Shown here: positions 26,917 through 35,605 of the stretch, one piece after another | Position numbering within the stretch: position 1 is the stretch's first letter | Layout of the letters: each line of letters starts with the position of its first letter | Origin: Malaciobacter halophilus | GTDB taxonomy: Bacteria > Campylobacterota > Campylobacteria > Campylobacterales > Arcobacteraceae | Length of the DNA: 64,000 nucleotides | NCBI RefSeq assembly: GCF_002837275.1 | Contig: NZ_NXIF01000041.1 | Span: 1 to 64,000 of the forward strand | Direction: 5' to 3' | Position numbers and translations under genes: made by a program | The notes under the pieces: generated by a model | Told to the model about the DNA's origin: nothing | The model's input: the letters and a program-made list of their open reading frames with translations, nothing else | Database searches by the model: none

Positions 26917-29456
26917 TATTCACAGTGTAACTCTTTAATTCTATCTAGTACTTCAAAAATCTTAGTTATATCATTTTCAACTTCTTGTGCTTTAGCTAAT
27001 ATTTCACTATTTTCTTTTCCTTGACCATAATAATCAACTGTTACTTGTACTTTTTCATGAATATCTTTATGTAGTTTTAATAACTCTTGCCACTCATTTG
27101 ATTTAGCATATGGTTCATTTTTATGTTCATCTATCCATTTACCAAGTTTACAATTATGATGATTTACTACTTGAAAATCTGCACCAAGTTTGCATTTACA
27201 GAAATTCTCATTTTTAAATACTATATGGTCTGATTTTAATCTATTTAGAGTAAAAATCATAGCTGGGTCGCAAATTCTTTTCTTTGATTTTTCATTATAT
27301 GTTGTACTACTAATAGCATTATCTAAGTTTTGTACTAAGTTTTGTGTATTTTGTGCCATTGAACTAATTTTTGTTGCAAGAGAAGCATTTTCTTGTGTTG
27401 CTTTATCTAGTGAGTTTACAGTATCATTAATTTGTGTTATAGCTGTTTGTTGTTCTTTTGACGCATTTGCAACTTCTGCTATTAATTCAATAGTTGTATT
27501 AATTGTTTCATCTAATTGGTTATAACCATTTAGCATTTTATCTGTAACTTCTTTACTTTGTTCTGCTTTTGTTGTAGCACTTTGTACTAACTCTTTAATC
27601 TCTTTTGCAGCTTCTGCACTTCTATTTGCTAAGTTTCTAACCTCTTGAGCAACAACTGCAAAACCTTTTCCAGCTTCTCCTGCTGTTGCTGCTTCAACTG
27701 CAGCATTTAAACTTAAGATATTTGTTTGAAATGCAATTTGGTCAATTACTGAGATTGCTTCATGAATTGATATAACCTCATTACTTAACTCTTCCATAGT
27801 ATCAACAGTTAAGTGTGCAAGTTTTTTACCTTCATCATTTGATTTTGTAACTTCATTTGCATGTTGACTCATTTTTTGAGCATTTTCACTACTTTTAAAA
27901 ATTGTTGATGTTATCTCTTCAATTGCAGCTGCTGTCTCTTCAAGACCTGCTGCTTGAATATTTGAAGATTCACTTAATCTACTTGAAGCTTGTGATAACT
28001 CATTTGAACTACTTGTTAACTTATAATTTGAATCGTCAATTAATGCCATTACTTCTGAGATAGTTGACTGAGTTACTTTTAATCCATCTAAAAGTGAAGC
28101 AATAAGACCTGTAACTCCATTTATTGATGGAACTTCAGTATCATATTTAGCATGAGAAAGTTCAACTAAGGTATCAGAAATAATGTTTAAATTTGTTCCT
28201 GTTTTTTCAATCATGTCATTTATAACATTAATAAGTAAAGCAACCTCTTTAGAGTTAGCCTCTTTTTTAATCTTATCATTAAAAAGACCAGCATTTACCT
28301 TTTCCATTACTACTCTTGCTTCATGAATAACTGCTTTATCTTTTAAAATACCCTCTTCTATTGAATCAAGATAAGAGTTAAAACTATTTACTACATCTCC
28401 AATTTCATCTTGATTTTTCACTTCTATATGTTTTGCATTTGAACTATTACTTCTAATATTATCAATTGCAGCTTTCAAGTTTTTAATTGGTACTATAATA
28501 TTTGTTTTCATATTTAATAAAGAAATAATAAATGTAAGAATTAAAGCCACAACTAAAATTATAAGAGCTATAAAAATAAGATTTGTTGCTTTTTGTATAG
28601 CTTGATGTACCACATCATATGGTTTTGCAGAAATAGCTATACCTACATTTTTATCATTAAAATCTTTTATATTTATATATGTATAAGTGTATTTTTCACT
28701 ACTAAGTAGTCTATTTTTCAATAATTTATCTAAATTAATAGTTTTTAAATCATTTAGAAAATCTTTTTTCATAAATTTTTGTGATATTAAAAACTTATTT
28801 CCTATAACTTTATTTTTATCTACATCAACAACTGCAAGTGACTTATTCATTAGAAGAATAAATCCTTCATTACTTTTATTAAAAGCTTTAGCAACTGAGT
28901 TAATACCTTGCATAAACTCTAAAGAACCAAGATGAGTACCTTCTTGTGAGAAAATTGGAACCACACTTCTTATACTTAATCCAGCCTTCCCTACTTCAAA
29001 AGTATTAACAGCTTTTTTAGTACTATTTACCTTAACTACACTTCTTCTAAAAGAGCTTAAATCATCACCAAATTTATTTGGTTTCCAACTTCTTAAAAAA
29101 GAGTGATTATTTTTTGTATGAATATGTACTTTTATATTTTTAAATGGTGTACTTGCCTTCATATTTGAAGATAATTTTTCAAGGGCTTTTATAGCTAAAT
29201 CTCTATTATTTGTTGCTAATGCTTCTTTTATCATACTGTCATTTGCAATAGAGATTGCATTAGAAATACCTACATCAAACTTTGCTTTAATCCTATCCTT
29301 TGTACTTTTTGAGAGTTCATTTTCTATACTATTATAAACATCGTCAATTAGGGCATTTTTATAATGATTCAAAGTTAGATAACCTATTAACATTGCTAAA
29401 AATGTAACTGTAAGTGAGACCAAAGTAAATTTCTTTGAAATAGAAAAACTTTTCAT
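26916..29456 (-). CDS. Methyl-accepting chemotaxis protein with dCache_3 and C-terminal CZB domain
   Basis: The 846-residue protein has membrane segment 1 (about 9-30) and a large periplasmic sensor (about 31-285). The sensor resembles double Cache type 3: VHIHTKNNHSFLRSWKPNKF and the GLSIRSVVPIFSQEG segment. Then come membrane segment 2 (about 288-312), HAMP, the signalling domain with QTNILSLNAAVEAATAGEAG, and a C-terminal CZB domain (from about 755) with HHNCKLGKW and conserved His around LHKDIHEKV. CZB domains bind zinc and can sense hypochlorite. The ligand of the Cache part is unknown. It is a single gene on the minus strand. Confidence 0.93.
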   Translation of the reverse strand: MKSFSISKKFTLVSLTVTFLAMLIGYLTLNHYKNALIDDVYNSIENELSKSTKDRIKAKFDVGISNAISIANDSMIKEALATNNRDLAIKALEKLSSNMKASTPFKNIKVHIHTKNNHSFLRSWKPNKFGDDLSSFRRSVVKVNSTKKAVNTFEVGKAGLSIRSVVPIFSQEGTHLGSLEFMQGINSVAKAFNKSNEGFILLMNKSLAVVDVDKNKVIGNKFLISQKFMKKDFLNDLKTINLDKLLKNRLLSSEKYTYTYINIKDFNDKNVGIAISAKPYDVVHQAIQKATNLIFIALIILVVALILTFIISLLNMKTNIIVPIKNLKAAIDNIRSNSSNAKHIEVKNQDEIGDVVNSFNSYLDSIEEGILKDKAVIHEARVVMEKVNAGLFNDKIKKEANSKEVALLINVINDMIEKTGTNLNIISDTLVELSHAKYDTEVPSINGVTGLIASLLDGLKVTQSTISEVMALIDDSNYKLTSSSNELSQASSRLSESSNIQAAGLEETAAAIEEITSTIFKSSENAQKMSQHANEVTKSNDEGKKLAHLTVDTMEELSNEVISIHEAISVIDQIAFQTNILSLNAAVEAATAGEAGKGFAVVAQEVRNLANRSAEAAKEIKELVQSATTKAEQSKEVTDKMLNGYNQLDETINTTIELIAEVANASKEQQTAITQINDTVNSLDKATQENASLATKISSMAQNTQNLVQNLDNAISSTTYNEKSKKRICDPAMIFTLNRLKSDHIVFKNENFCKCKLGADFQVVNHHNCKLGKWIDEHKNEPYAKSNEWQELLKLHKDIHEKVQVTVDYYGQGKENSEILAKAQEVENDITKIFEVLDRIKELHCE

Positions 29457-29608
29457 ATTATTTCCTTAAAAAAATTAGTTATTATTAGATAACAAACTTA
29501 TGTTATTAATTATTATAGCTTCAATTCTCTTATATTAAATTAACTTTATAAATTTATTGTAAATTTATTTTTAGCTAATCATTATATTATTTAATTATAA
29601 TAAATTTT

Positions 29609-30736
29609 ATGAGACTCTTTATTTTTGCAACAATTTTTATAGCAGTGTTTGGTTTGATGAGTTTATATATCTCAAAAAGATTTATAAAAAAACTACATTT
29701 TAAAAAAAGATATAAAAACTACTTAAATTACTTTTTAGTTCTTAATCTTTTTGGTGTAGTTGGATATATGCTTTTTAGAAGATACCCTGTTATACCTAAT
29801 GAGATATATTTTCTTCTTAGTGTTCCAATAGGAATAGTATTTTTACTCTTTTCAACAGCAGTTATATATGATATTTTTGCTTATTTAATTAATGTAAGTA
29901 CAAAAAATGAAAAGAGAAGAGATTTCTTTAAAAGAAGCCTAGATATTGGTTCTGTTGCAATTGCAGGAACTATTAATGCAAAAGCCATGTATAACGCAAA
30001 GCATATAGAACTTGAAGAGGTTGATGTAAAAATAGCTGGCTTAAAGAAATCATACAATATAGTACAAATAAGTGATGTTCATATTGGTGGTTTAGTTGAT
30101 AAAAAATTTATCTACTCTTTAGTTAAAAGAATAAATAGTCTAAATGCTGATATTGTTGTAATCACAGGAGATTTAGTTGACACAAATTTAAAGTATGCAA
30201 AAGAGGCATTAAATGAACTAAAAAAATTAAAGTCAACATATGGTAACTATTTTATTGTAGGTAACCATGAATATTTTCATAAAGTTGATAAAATAATCAA
30301 TTATGTAAACTCTTTAGGTATTAAAGTTTTAGAAAATGAAAATATCTATATTGGACAAAAAGGCTTTGGATTTAACCTTGTAGGGGTTTATGATATATTT
30401 GGTCATAGATATGGCTCATATGTACCTGATATAAATATAGCTTTAAATGGTATAAAAAATGCACCAACAGTCCTATTAGCACATCAACCTAAATATGTTG
30501 AAGAGTTAAAATCAACAGAAAAAATTGATTTGATTTTAAGTGGACATACCCATGGAGGACAAATAGTTCCATTTAATCTTTTAGTTAAATTACAACAACC
30601 ATATATTAAAGGTTTATACCAACATAATAAAACTACTCAAATTTATGTAAATAAAGGTACAGGATTTTGGGGACCACCTATGAGATTAGGTGCTAGTTCT
30701 GAAATAACTCTTTTAAAACTTAAGTCTATTGATTAA
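29609..30736 (+). CDS. Membrane-anchored metallophosphoesterase
   Basis: The 375-residue protein has about four N-terminal membrane spans (1-100) and a calcineurin-like domain from about 148. Metal motifs are ISDVHIGG (about 154), GDLVDT (about 188), GNHEYFH (about 215) and SGHTHGGQ (about 311). Related YkoQ/YaeI-type enzymes act on phospholipids or UDP-sugars; the substrate here is not known. A shorter paralog without the membrane part is at 39088. Confidence 0.88.
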   Translation: MRLFIFATIFIAVFGLMSLYISKRFIKKLHFKKRYKNYLNYFLVLNLFGVVGYMLFRRYPVIPNEIYFLLSVPIGIVFLLFSTAVIYDIFAYLINVSTKNEKRRDFFKRSLDIGSVAIAGTINAKAMYNAKHIELEEVDVKIAGLKKSYNIVQISDVHIGGLVDKKFIYSLVKRINSLNADIVVITGDLVDTNLKYAKEALNELKKLKSTYGNYFIVGNHEYFHKVDKIINYVNSLGIKVLENENIYIGQKGFGFNLVGVYDIFGHRYGSYVPDINIALNGIKNAPTVLLAHQPKYVEELKSTEKIDLILSGHTHGGQIVPFNLLVKLQQPYIKGLYQHNKTTQIYVNKGTGFWGPPMRLGASSEITLLKLKSID

Positions 30737-30795
30737 TATCATTGTTTTTAGTTTGTAATTTATATAAGCTTTTATAAATTATAAAAAGAGCTAAA

Positions 30796-31143
30796 ATGAC
30801 AACTGAAAAATTTGAATTAGAAATTAACACGCTAAAAGAGTTTTTTGAACTTTATTGTAAAAACAATCATAAAAATATGAAAAGTTATACAAAAAATCTA
30901 ACATATAAGAATAAAGAGTTTAAAATAGAACTAATATTGTGTGAAGAGTGTAAAGAAGATATTTTCTACTCTTTTGATAGATTACTTCAATGTCCCCATG
31001 AAATAAAACCAAGATGTAGGAAATGCCCAAAACCATGTTATGAAAAAAAACAATGGAAAAAAACTGCAAAGATTATGAAATATAGTGGAATACAATTGGG
31101 ATTAAAAGCTATTAAATCAAAATTTAAAAAAATACTCAAGTAA
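30796..31143 (+). CDS. ygbA: YgbA family (nitrous oxide-stimulated promoter) protein
   Basis: The 115-residue protein fits the YgbA family: EINTLKEFFELYCKNNHK at the start, the zinc-like CEECKED and CRKCPKPCYEKKQW cysteine clusters, and IMKYSGIQLGLKAIKS near the end. In gamma-proteobacteria ygbA belongs to the NsrR nitric-oxide response. The gene is monocistronic, 59 bases after the metallophosphoesterase. Confidence 0.85.
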   Translation: MTTEKFELEINTLKEFFELYCKNNHKNMKSYTKNLTYKNKEFKIELILCEECKEDIFYSFDRLLQCPHEIKPRCRKCPKPCYEKKQWKKTAKIMKYSGIQLGLKAIKSKFKKILK

Positions 31144-31162
31144 AGAAGAACTTTACTTGAGT
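31134..31162 (+). terminator. Hairpin at the end of the YgbA-like gene
   Basis: ACTCAAGTAAAG (31134-31145) and CTTTACTTGAGT (31151-31162) form a perfect 12-bp stem with a five-base loop, including the stop codon. The tail is not T rich on the plus strand (TACTCAAAA), so it is either a weak terminator or a stability element. Confidence 0.55.
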
Positions 31163-31194
31163 TACTCAAAAAATAGGCGCTATTATGTCATGTC

Positions 31195-31305
31195 TTATTT
31201 ATTTAAAATGTACAAAAGGGTTACGCCAAAAATTTTGGCGTATATACTTAAAAGTATTAAATAATCTTTTTTATTCTCTATAAATTTACTTTTTAAGTTA
31301 TTCAT
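31195..31305 (-). CDS. New small membrane protein downstream of hsp20
   Basis: The open frame reads 36 residues from an ATG at 31305 that is preceded by a perfect AAGGAGG six bases earlier. The first 13 residues are polar and basic (MNNLKSKFIENKK), followed by one membrane helix (YLILLSIYAKIFGVTLLYIL) and a lysine end. It starts eight bases after the hsp20 stop, so it should be on the same heat-shock message. Nothing in the family memory matches it; conservation was not tested. Confidence 0.65.
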   Translation of the reverse strand: MNNLKSKFIENKKDYLILLSIYAKIFGVTLLYILNK

Positions 31306-31313
31306 ACACCTCC

Positions 31314-31727
31314 TTATTTGATTTCAATTACTTTTTTATGTTTATCTTCTGCTAATTTTGGAACTACTACTTCTAGTACTCCATCATTATAATTAGCATC
31401 AATATTCTCTTTATCTGCATTTTCTGGTAGAGTAAAACTTCTTGTAAACTTACCAAAAGATGTTTCTACTTTATAATAATCTTCTTCTTTTACTTCTTCT
31501 TTTGTTTTTCTTTCACCTGAGATTGTCAATATATCTTTATTTATATCTACTTTTATATTCTCTTTTTTTACACCAGGTAAATCAACATCAATATGATAAG
31601 CGAACTCTCCTTCTCTTGTATTAACCATAGGAACAAATCCACTTACACCTTCATTTTGAATTGGTTTATAAAATCTTTTTTCAAATTCCGCTAAATCTTT
31701 AAATGGGTCAAATCTTGTAAGTAACAT
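31314..31727 (-). CDS. Small heat-shock protein, Hsp20/alpha-crystallin
   Basis: The 137-residue chaperone starts at 31727, where AAAGGAG precedes the ATG; a longer frame to 31811 runs back into the promoter and is rejected. It opens LLTRFDPFKDLAEFEKRFY and has the alpha-crystallin domain with DLPGVKKENIKVDI, FTRSFTLPENADKENI and the closing VVVPKLAEDKHKKVIEI. It binds unfolding proteins. Two CIRCE-like operators lie upstream, and a small gene follows it. Confidence 0.94.
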   Translation of the reverse strand: MLLTRFDPFKDLAEFEKRFYKPIQNEGVSGFVPMVNTREGEFAYHIDVDLPGVKKENIKVDINKDILTISGERKTKEEVKEEDYYKVETSFGKFTRSFTLPENADKENIDANYNDGVLEVVVPKLAEDKHKKVIEIK

Positions 31728-31781
31728 TTTAATCTCCTTTATAAAATGCTTTCTTGATAATATCCTTATCAAGTTATTGGA

Positions 31782-31811
31782 ATTATAACAAATATTTTTA
31801 GCACTTGTCAA
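31782..31811 (-). promoter_or_regulatory. Sigma70 promoter of hsp20
   Basis: On the minus strand TTGACA (31806-31811) and TATAAT (31782-31787) are 18 bases apart. The -35 box overlaps the left arm of the nearer CIRCE-like element, so repressor binding should block polymerase directly. Confidence 0.8.
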
Positions 31812-31824
31812 GTCTTTTTGCTAA
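31798..31824. promoter_or_regulatory. CIRCE-like operator, promoter-proximal and degenerate
   Basis: TTAGCACTT (31798-31806), nine bases, then TTTTGCTAA (31816-31824). The right arm keeps GCTAA but departs in its first bases. It covers the hsp20 -35 element. An HrcA repressor would bind here. Confidence 0.6.
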
Positions 31825-31838
31825 TTTTCTAATATTTT

Positions 31839-31865
31839 TTAGCACTTTTTATATCAAAGTGCTAA
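31839..31865. promoter_or_regulatory. CIRCE operator, complete
   Basis: TTAGCACTT (31839-31847), a nine-base spacer and AAGTGCTAA (31857-31865) form a perfect inverted repeat with the CIRCE layout. The arms match the consensus TTAGCACTC/GAGTGCTAA except for the last inner base pair. It sits upstream of the -35 box, 41 bases from the second copy. Confidence 0.9.
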
Positions 31866-31873
31866 TTTTAGGG

Positions 31874-31907
31874 TATAAAAAAAGGAAAGAGTTTATACTC
31901 TTTCCTT
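31874..31907 (-). terminator. Terminator of typA
   Basis: AAGGAAAGAGT (31882-31892) and ACTCTTTCCTT (31897-31907) make a perfect 11-bp stem with a four-base loop. On the minus strand a run of seven T follows. It separates typA from the heat-shock unit. Confidence 0.9.
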
Positions 31908-31930
31908 CAAACTTTTACTAATAATTGTAT

Positions 31931-33748
31931 TTATTCTGCAAATTTTGCTTTTTTTGCTGCTCTTTTTCTAGCTGTTGGGTCTAAATCTCTTTTTCTAATT
32001 CTAATAGAAACAGGAGTAACTTCAACAAGCTCATCATCTTCAATCCACTCTAAAGCACTCTCTAAAGTTAAATTTCTTGGTGGTACAAGTTTTATAGCAT
32101 CATCACTACCACTTGCTCTTACATTTGTTAAAGCCTTACCTTTAATTGGATTTACATCCAAATCGTTTGACTTTGCATGTTCACCAACTACCATACCAAT
32201 ATAAACTTTATCTTGAGGCTTAATATACATTACACCTCTATCTTGTAAATTGAAGATTGAGTAACCTAATGCTTCTCCATTTTCCATAGAAACTAATGCA
32301 CCATGTTTTCTAGATTCAACTACTCCAGAATGAGGTCTAAAATCTAAAAATGAGTGGTTCATAACACCCTCACCTTTTGTATCAGTTAAGAATTCAGTTC
32401 TAATACCAATAAGTCCACGTGCTGGAATTTCAAACTCTAATCTTGTAAATCCTGCACCCATTGGCACCATATTTGTCATATTAGCTTTTCTTTTTCCAAG
32501 TTTTTCTATAATTGTTCCAGAATAATCATCAGGAGTATCAATTACTAAGTGCTCAAATGGCTCTAATGTTACACCATTTTCTTCTTTAGTAATTACTTCA
32601 GGTCTTCCAATAGAGAATTCAAAACCTTCTCTTCTCATATTTTCAGCTAAAATTGTAATTTGAAGTTCACCTCTTCCGTTAACTTTAAATTTACCCTCAC
32701 CAATTTGCTCATAATTCATAGCAATATTAGTATTCATTTCAGCTTCTAGTCTTTCATCTATTTTATTTGAAGTTACATATTTACCTTCAGTTCCAGCTAA
32801 TGGAGAGTCATTAACTGCAAATGTAACTGAAAGTGTTGGCTCTTCAATATGCATAGGGTCAAGTGGCATTGGATTAGTTGGGTCACAAAGAGAATCACCA
32901 ACATCAATAGTTTCAAAACCTGCAACTGCAACAATATCACCAGCACCTGCTTGTTTTACTTCAATTCTATCAAGTCCTTTAAAACCAATAAGTTTTGTAA
33001 CTCTTCCTTTAACTTTTTCTCCATCTGCTTTACATAAAAGAACTGTTTCTCCTTGAGAAATTGTTCCATTAAATATTCTTGCAATACCAATCTTTCCAAT
33101 AAAGTTATCATAATCTAATGTAAATACTTGTAATTGAAGTCCATTTTCTTCACTACCATTTGGTTTTGGAACTTCATTTAATATAGTTTCAAATAGAGGT
33201 TTTAAATCTTTTTTCTCATCTTCTAATTCATGCATAGCATAACCATCTCTAGCTGCTGCATAAATTACAGGAAATTCAAGTTGTTCATCTGTTGCATCCA
33301 TTTGTGCAAAAAGGTCAAATACTTCATCTACAACTCTATCAGGCTCACCTGCTGGTTTATCAATTTTATTTACAACAACAATTGGTCTATGTCCTAATTG
33401 AAGAGTCTTTTTTACAACGAATTTAGTTTGAGGCATAACTCCTTCTTGTGCATCAACAAGAAGCAATACAGAGTCAACCATCTTTAAAACCCTCTCAACT
33501 TCTCCACCAAAATCAGCATGGCCTGGAGTATCAATAATATTAATTCTTACACCTTCATAATCAATAGCAGTGTTTTTAGAAAGAATTGTAATTCCTCTTT
33601 CTTTTTCAATATCATTGTTATCCATAACTCTTTCATCTACTTCTTGGTGTGCAGAAAAAGTTCCAGACTGTTTTAGTAATTCATCAACAAGGGTAGTTTT
33701 ACCATGGTCAACGTGCGCAATAACTGCAATGTTTCTAATATCTCTCAT
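31931..33748 (-). CDS. typA: Translational GTPase TypA/BipA
   Basis: The 605-residue GTPase has G1 [15 protein letters not shown] (about 11-25), G2 [11 protein letters not shown]3 [12 protein letters not shown] and G4 [11 protein letters not shown], followed by EF-G-like domains and the C-terminal BipA domain ending in [12 protein letters not shown]. It binds ribosomes at low temperature or stress and helps assembly. The start was chosen at the ATG next to GAGAG. Confidence 0.97.
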   Translation of the reverse strand: MRDIRNIAVIAHVDHGKTTLVDELLKQSGTFSAHQEVDERVMDNNDIEKERGITILSKNTAIDYEGVRINIIDTPGHADFGGEVERVLKMVDSVLLLVDAQEGVMPQTKFVVKKTLQLGHRPIVVVNKIDKPAGEPDRVVDEVFDLFAQMDATDEQLEFPVIYAAARDGYAMHELEDEKKDLKPLFETILNEVPKPNGSEENGLQLQVFTLDYDNFIGKIGIARIFNGTISQGETVLLCKADGEKVKGRVTKLIGFKGLDRIEVKQAGAGDIVAVAGFETIDVGDSLCDPTNPMPLDPMHIEEPTLSVTFAVNDSPLAGTEGKYVTSNKIDERLEAEMNTNIAMNYEQIGEGKFKVNGRGELQITILAENMRREGFEFSIGRPEVITKEENGVTLEPFEHLVIDTPDDYSGTIIEKLGKRKANMTNMVPMGAGFTRLEFEIPARGLIGIRTEFLTDTKGEGVMNHSFLDFRPHSGVVESRKHGALVSMENGEALGYSIFNLQDRGVMYIKPQDKVYIGMVVGEHAKSNDLDVNPIKGKALTNVRASGSDDAIKLVPPRNLTLESALEWIEDDELVEVTPVSIRIRKRDLDPTARKRAAKKAKFAE

Positions 33749-33838
33749 TTACTCTCTTTAAAGTTAATTTTCCGCGATTATACTAAAACTTTACTTAAAT
33801 TAAGTGCTTTTTCAAAAATTACTTTTATATGAATAAAA

Positions 33839-33866
33839 ATTCATTTTTAATTCATAAAGTGTTCAT
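33839..33866 (+). promoter_or_regulatory. Three ATTCAT-type direct repeats at 11-bp spacing before the ABC operon
   Basis: ATTCAT at 33839-33844, ATTCAT at 33850-33855 and GTTCAT at 33861-33866 are each exactly 11 bases apart, and GTTGAT at 33872 would continue the phase. The inverse ATGAAT lies at 33829. The same pair of repeats stands before the response regulator at 39848, so these are likely its binding boxes. The operator role is inferred. Confidence 0.6.
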
Positions 33867-33908
33867 TAAAAGTTGATAAATTTCATAAACAATTTAAAAA
33901 GGAAAAAA

Positions 33909-34988
33909 ATGCCACATGCAATTAAAGCCATAAAAGCAAATAGGCTAAAAACATCACTTATCATATTAAGTTTGGTTTTCTCTATTACTTCAATCTTTTT
34001 AATCACTTCAATTTCAAATGGGGTGATTTCTATGTATTCTTCAATGCTAAAAAGTGATGGAGACATAATCATTACTCAAAAAAATATCTCTGATACTTTT
34101 TTTTCAAATGTAGATATTAAACTAATTGAAAAAATAAAAACTTTAGATGAAGTTACAAAAGCTTCAGCTCTTATAGTAGCAGCTTCAATGGTCGAAGAAC
34201 TTCCTATTGTTGCTATTTACGGTGTTACAAAAAATAGATTTGAAAACTACAATTTAATAAAGGGTGCTTATCCAAAAGAGAATGAAGTTCTTCTAGGAAA
34301 ATCAATATATGAAAACCTAGATAAAAAAGATGAGATAAAACTTTCAAACAAAGTTTTTAAAGTAGCAGGTGTTTTTGAAAGCTCTATTGGTTTTGAAAAT
34401 GGAGGTGCTGTTTTAAATATAAATGATGCTAGTAAAATCTTTAATAAAAGTGCATCTATGATTATGGTTAACTGTAAAATAGATACAGATATTGAAAAAC
34501 TTGCACTAAAAATAAATCTTTTTGATAAAGAGATTGAAGCAAAGTCAACAAGGAATTTTGTTGATAATTACAACCAATTTAAGATAATCAAAACTTCATC
34601 AAATGTGATTTCATTTATATCTTTTTGTATGGAGCTTTTAACAATTACTTCAATTTTAAGTATCACTATAAATCAAAGAAAAAGCGAATTTGGTATTAAA
34701 AGAGCTATAGGAATTTCTATGAAGAAAATAATTTTTCAAATAGTTAATGAAGCTCTTATCTTAGGGGTTTTAGGTTTTTTTATGGCTTTAATACTTTCAA
34801 ACCTTGCACTATTTCTTATAAAAAACAACTCATTTTTACAAGGTTATGTTAATGGTGAGATTTCACTAGAGATAACTATTTTTATCTTCTTTACAACTCT
34901 TACAATCTCTATTTTAGGTTCTATTTTTCCTGCTTTAAATGCTTCAAAAACAGACCCAATTGTTTTAATCCAAGGAGATAAAATATGA
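33909..34988 (+). CDS. FtsX/MacB-like ABC transporter permease
   Basis: The start at 33909 follows AAAAAGGA; a longer frame to 33873 is less likely. The 359-residue protein has one N-terminal membrane helix (about 18-38), a large external MacB_PCD-like domain (about 39-230), and three C-terminal helices from about 237 with NQRKSEFGIKRAIGIS between them. This is the four-helix layout of LolCE/MacB permeases that act on lipoproteins or envelope processes, with no channel. The ATGA overlap with the next gene shows coupling to its ATPase. No periplasmic adaptor is encoded nearby. Confidence 0.88.
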   Translation: MPHAIKAIKANRLKTSLIILSLVFSITSIFLITSISNGVISMYSSMLKSDGDIIITQKNISDTFFSNVDIKLIEKIKTLDEVTKASALIVAASMVEELPIVAIYGVTKNRFENYNLIKGAYPKENEVLLGKSIYENLDKKDEIKLSNKVFKVAGVFESSIGFENGGAVLNINDASKIFNKSASMIMVNCKIDTDIEKLALKINLFDKEIEAKSTRNFVDNYNQFKIIKTSSNVISFISFCMELLTITSILSITINQRKSEFGIKRAIGISMKKIIFQIVNEALILGVLGFFMALILSNLALFLIKNNSFLQGYVNGEISLEITIFIFFTTLTISILGSIFPALNASKTDPIVLIQGDKI

Positions 34989-35605
34989 TTACTTTAAAAG
35001 ATGTTATCAAAAAGTATGATAGAGATTTTGCATTAAAAAATGTAAATCTAAATATCAAAAAAGGTTCTTTTGTAGCTATTACAGGGGAGAGTGGAAGTGG
35101 AAAAACTACTTTACTTTCTATTTTATCAACTCTTCTTAAACCAAACTCTGGAGAGATTGTTTTTGAAGATACAGAATATAAAGAGATTAAAGATATTGAT
35201 AAATTTAGACAAATGAACATTGGATTTGTTTTTCAGTTTCACTATTTAATAAACTATTTAAATGTAAAAGAAAATATTCTTCTTGCAAATGAAAAAGCAA
35301 GTGATAAAGAAATAGATGAACTTCTTACTATCTTAGAAATACAAAAACTAAAAAACTATTATCCAAATGAAATTTCAGGGGGACAAAGACAAAGAGTTGC
35401 TATTGCAAGGGCTTTAATAAACCGTCCAAAAGTGATTTTTGCCGATGAGCCAACTGGAAACTTAGATTCAAAAAACTCTTTAAATGTTTTTAATCTTTTT
35501 AAATCACTTTCAAATAATGGAGTAACAATAGTTGTTGCAACCCACGATAAAGAGTTAGCAAAACTTGCTGATATAACATTGGAGGTAAAAGATGGGCAAC
35601 TTTAA
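34985..35605 (+). CDS. LolD/MacB-like ABC transporter ATPase
   Basis: The 206-residue ATPase has Walker A GESGSGKTTLL (about 34-44), a Q-loop in GFVFQFHYL (about 80-88), the signature ISGGQRQRVAIARAL (about 130-144), Walker B KVIFADEPTGNLD and the H-loop ATHD. The size and the EPTGNLDSK motif are those of the LolD/MacB/FtsE group. It overlaps the permease by four bases and the next gene by 14. Confidence 0.92.
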   Translation: MITLKDVIKKYDRDFALKNVNLNIKKGSFVAITGESGSGKTTLLSILSTLLKPNSGEIVFEDTEYKEIKDIDKFRQMNIGFVFQFHYLINYLNVKENILLANEKASDKEIDELLTILEIQKLKNYYPNEISGGQRQRVAIARALINRPKVIFADEPTGNLDSKNSLNVFNLFKSLSNNGVTIVVATHDKELAKLADITLEVKDGQL

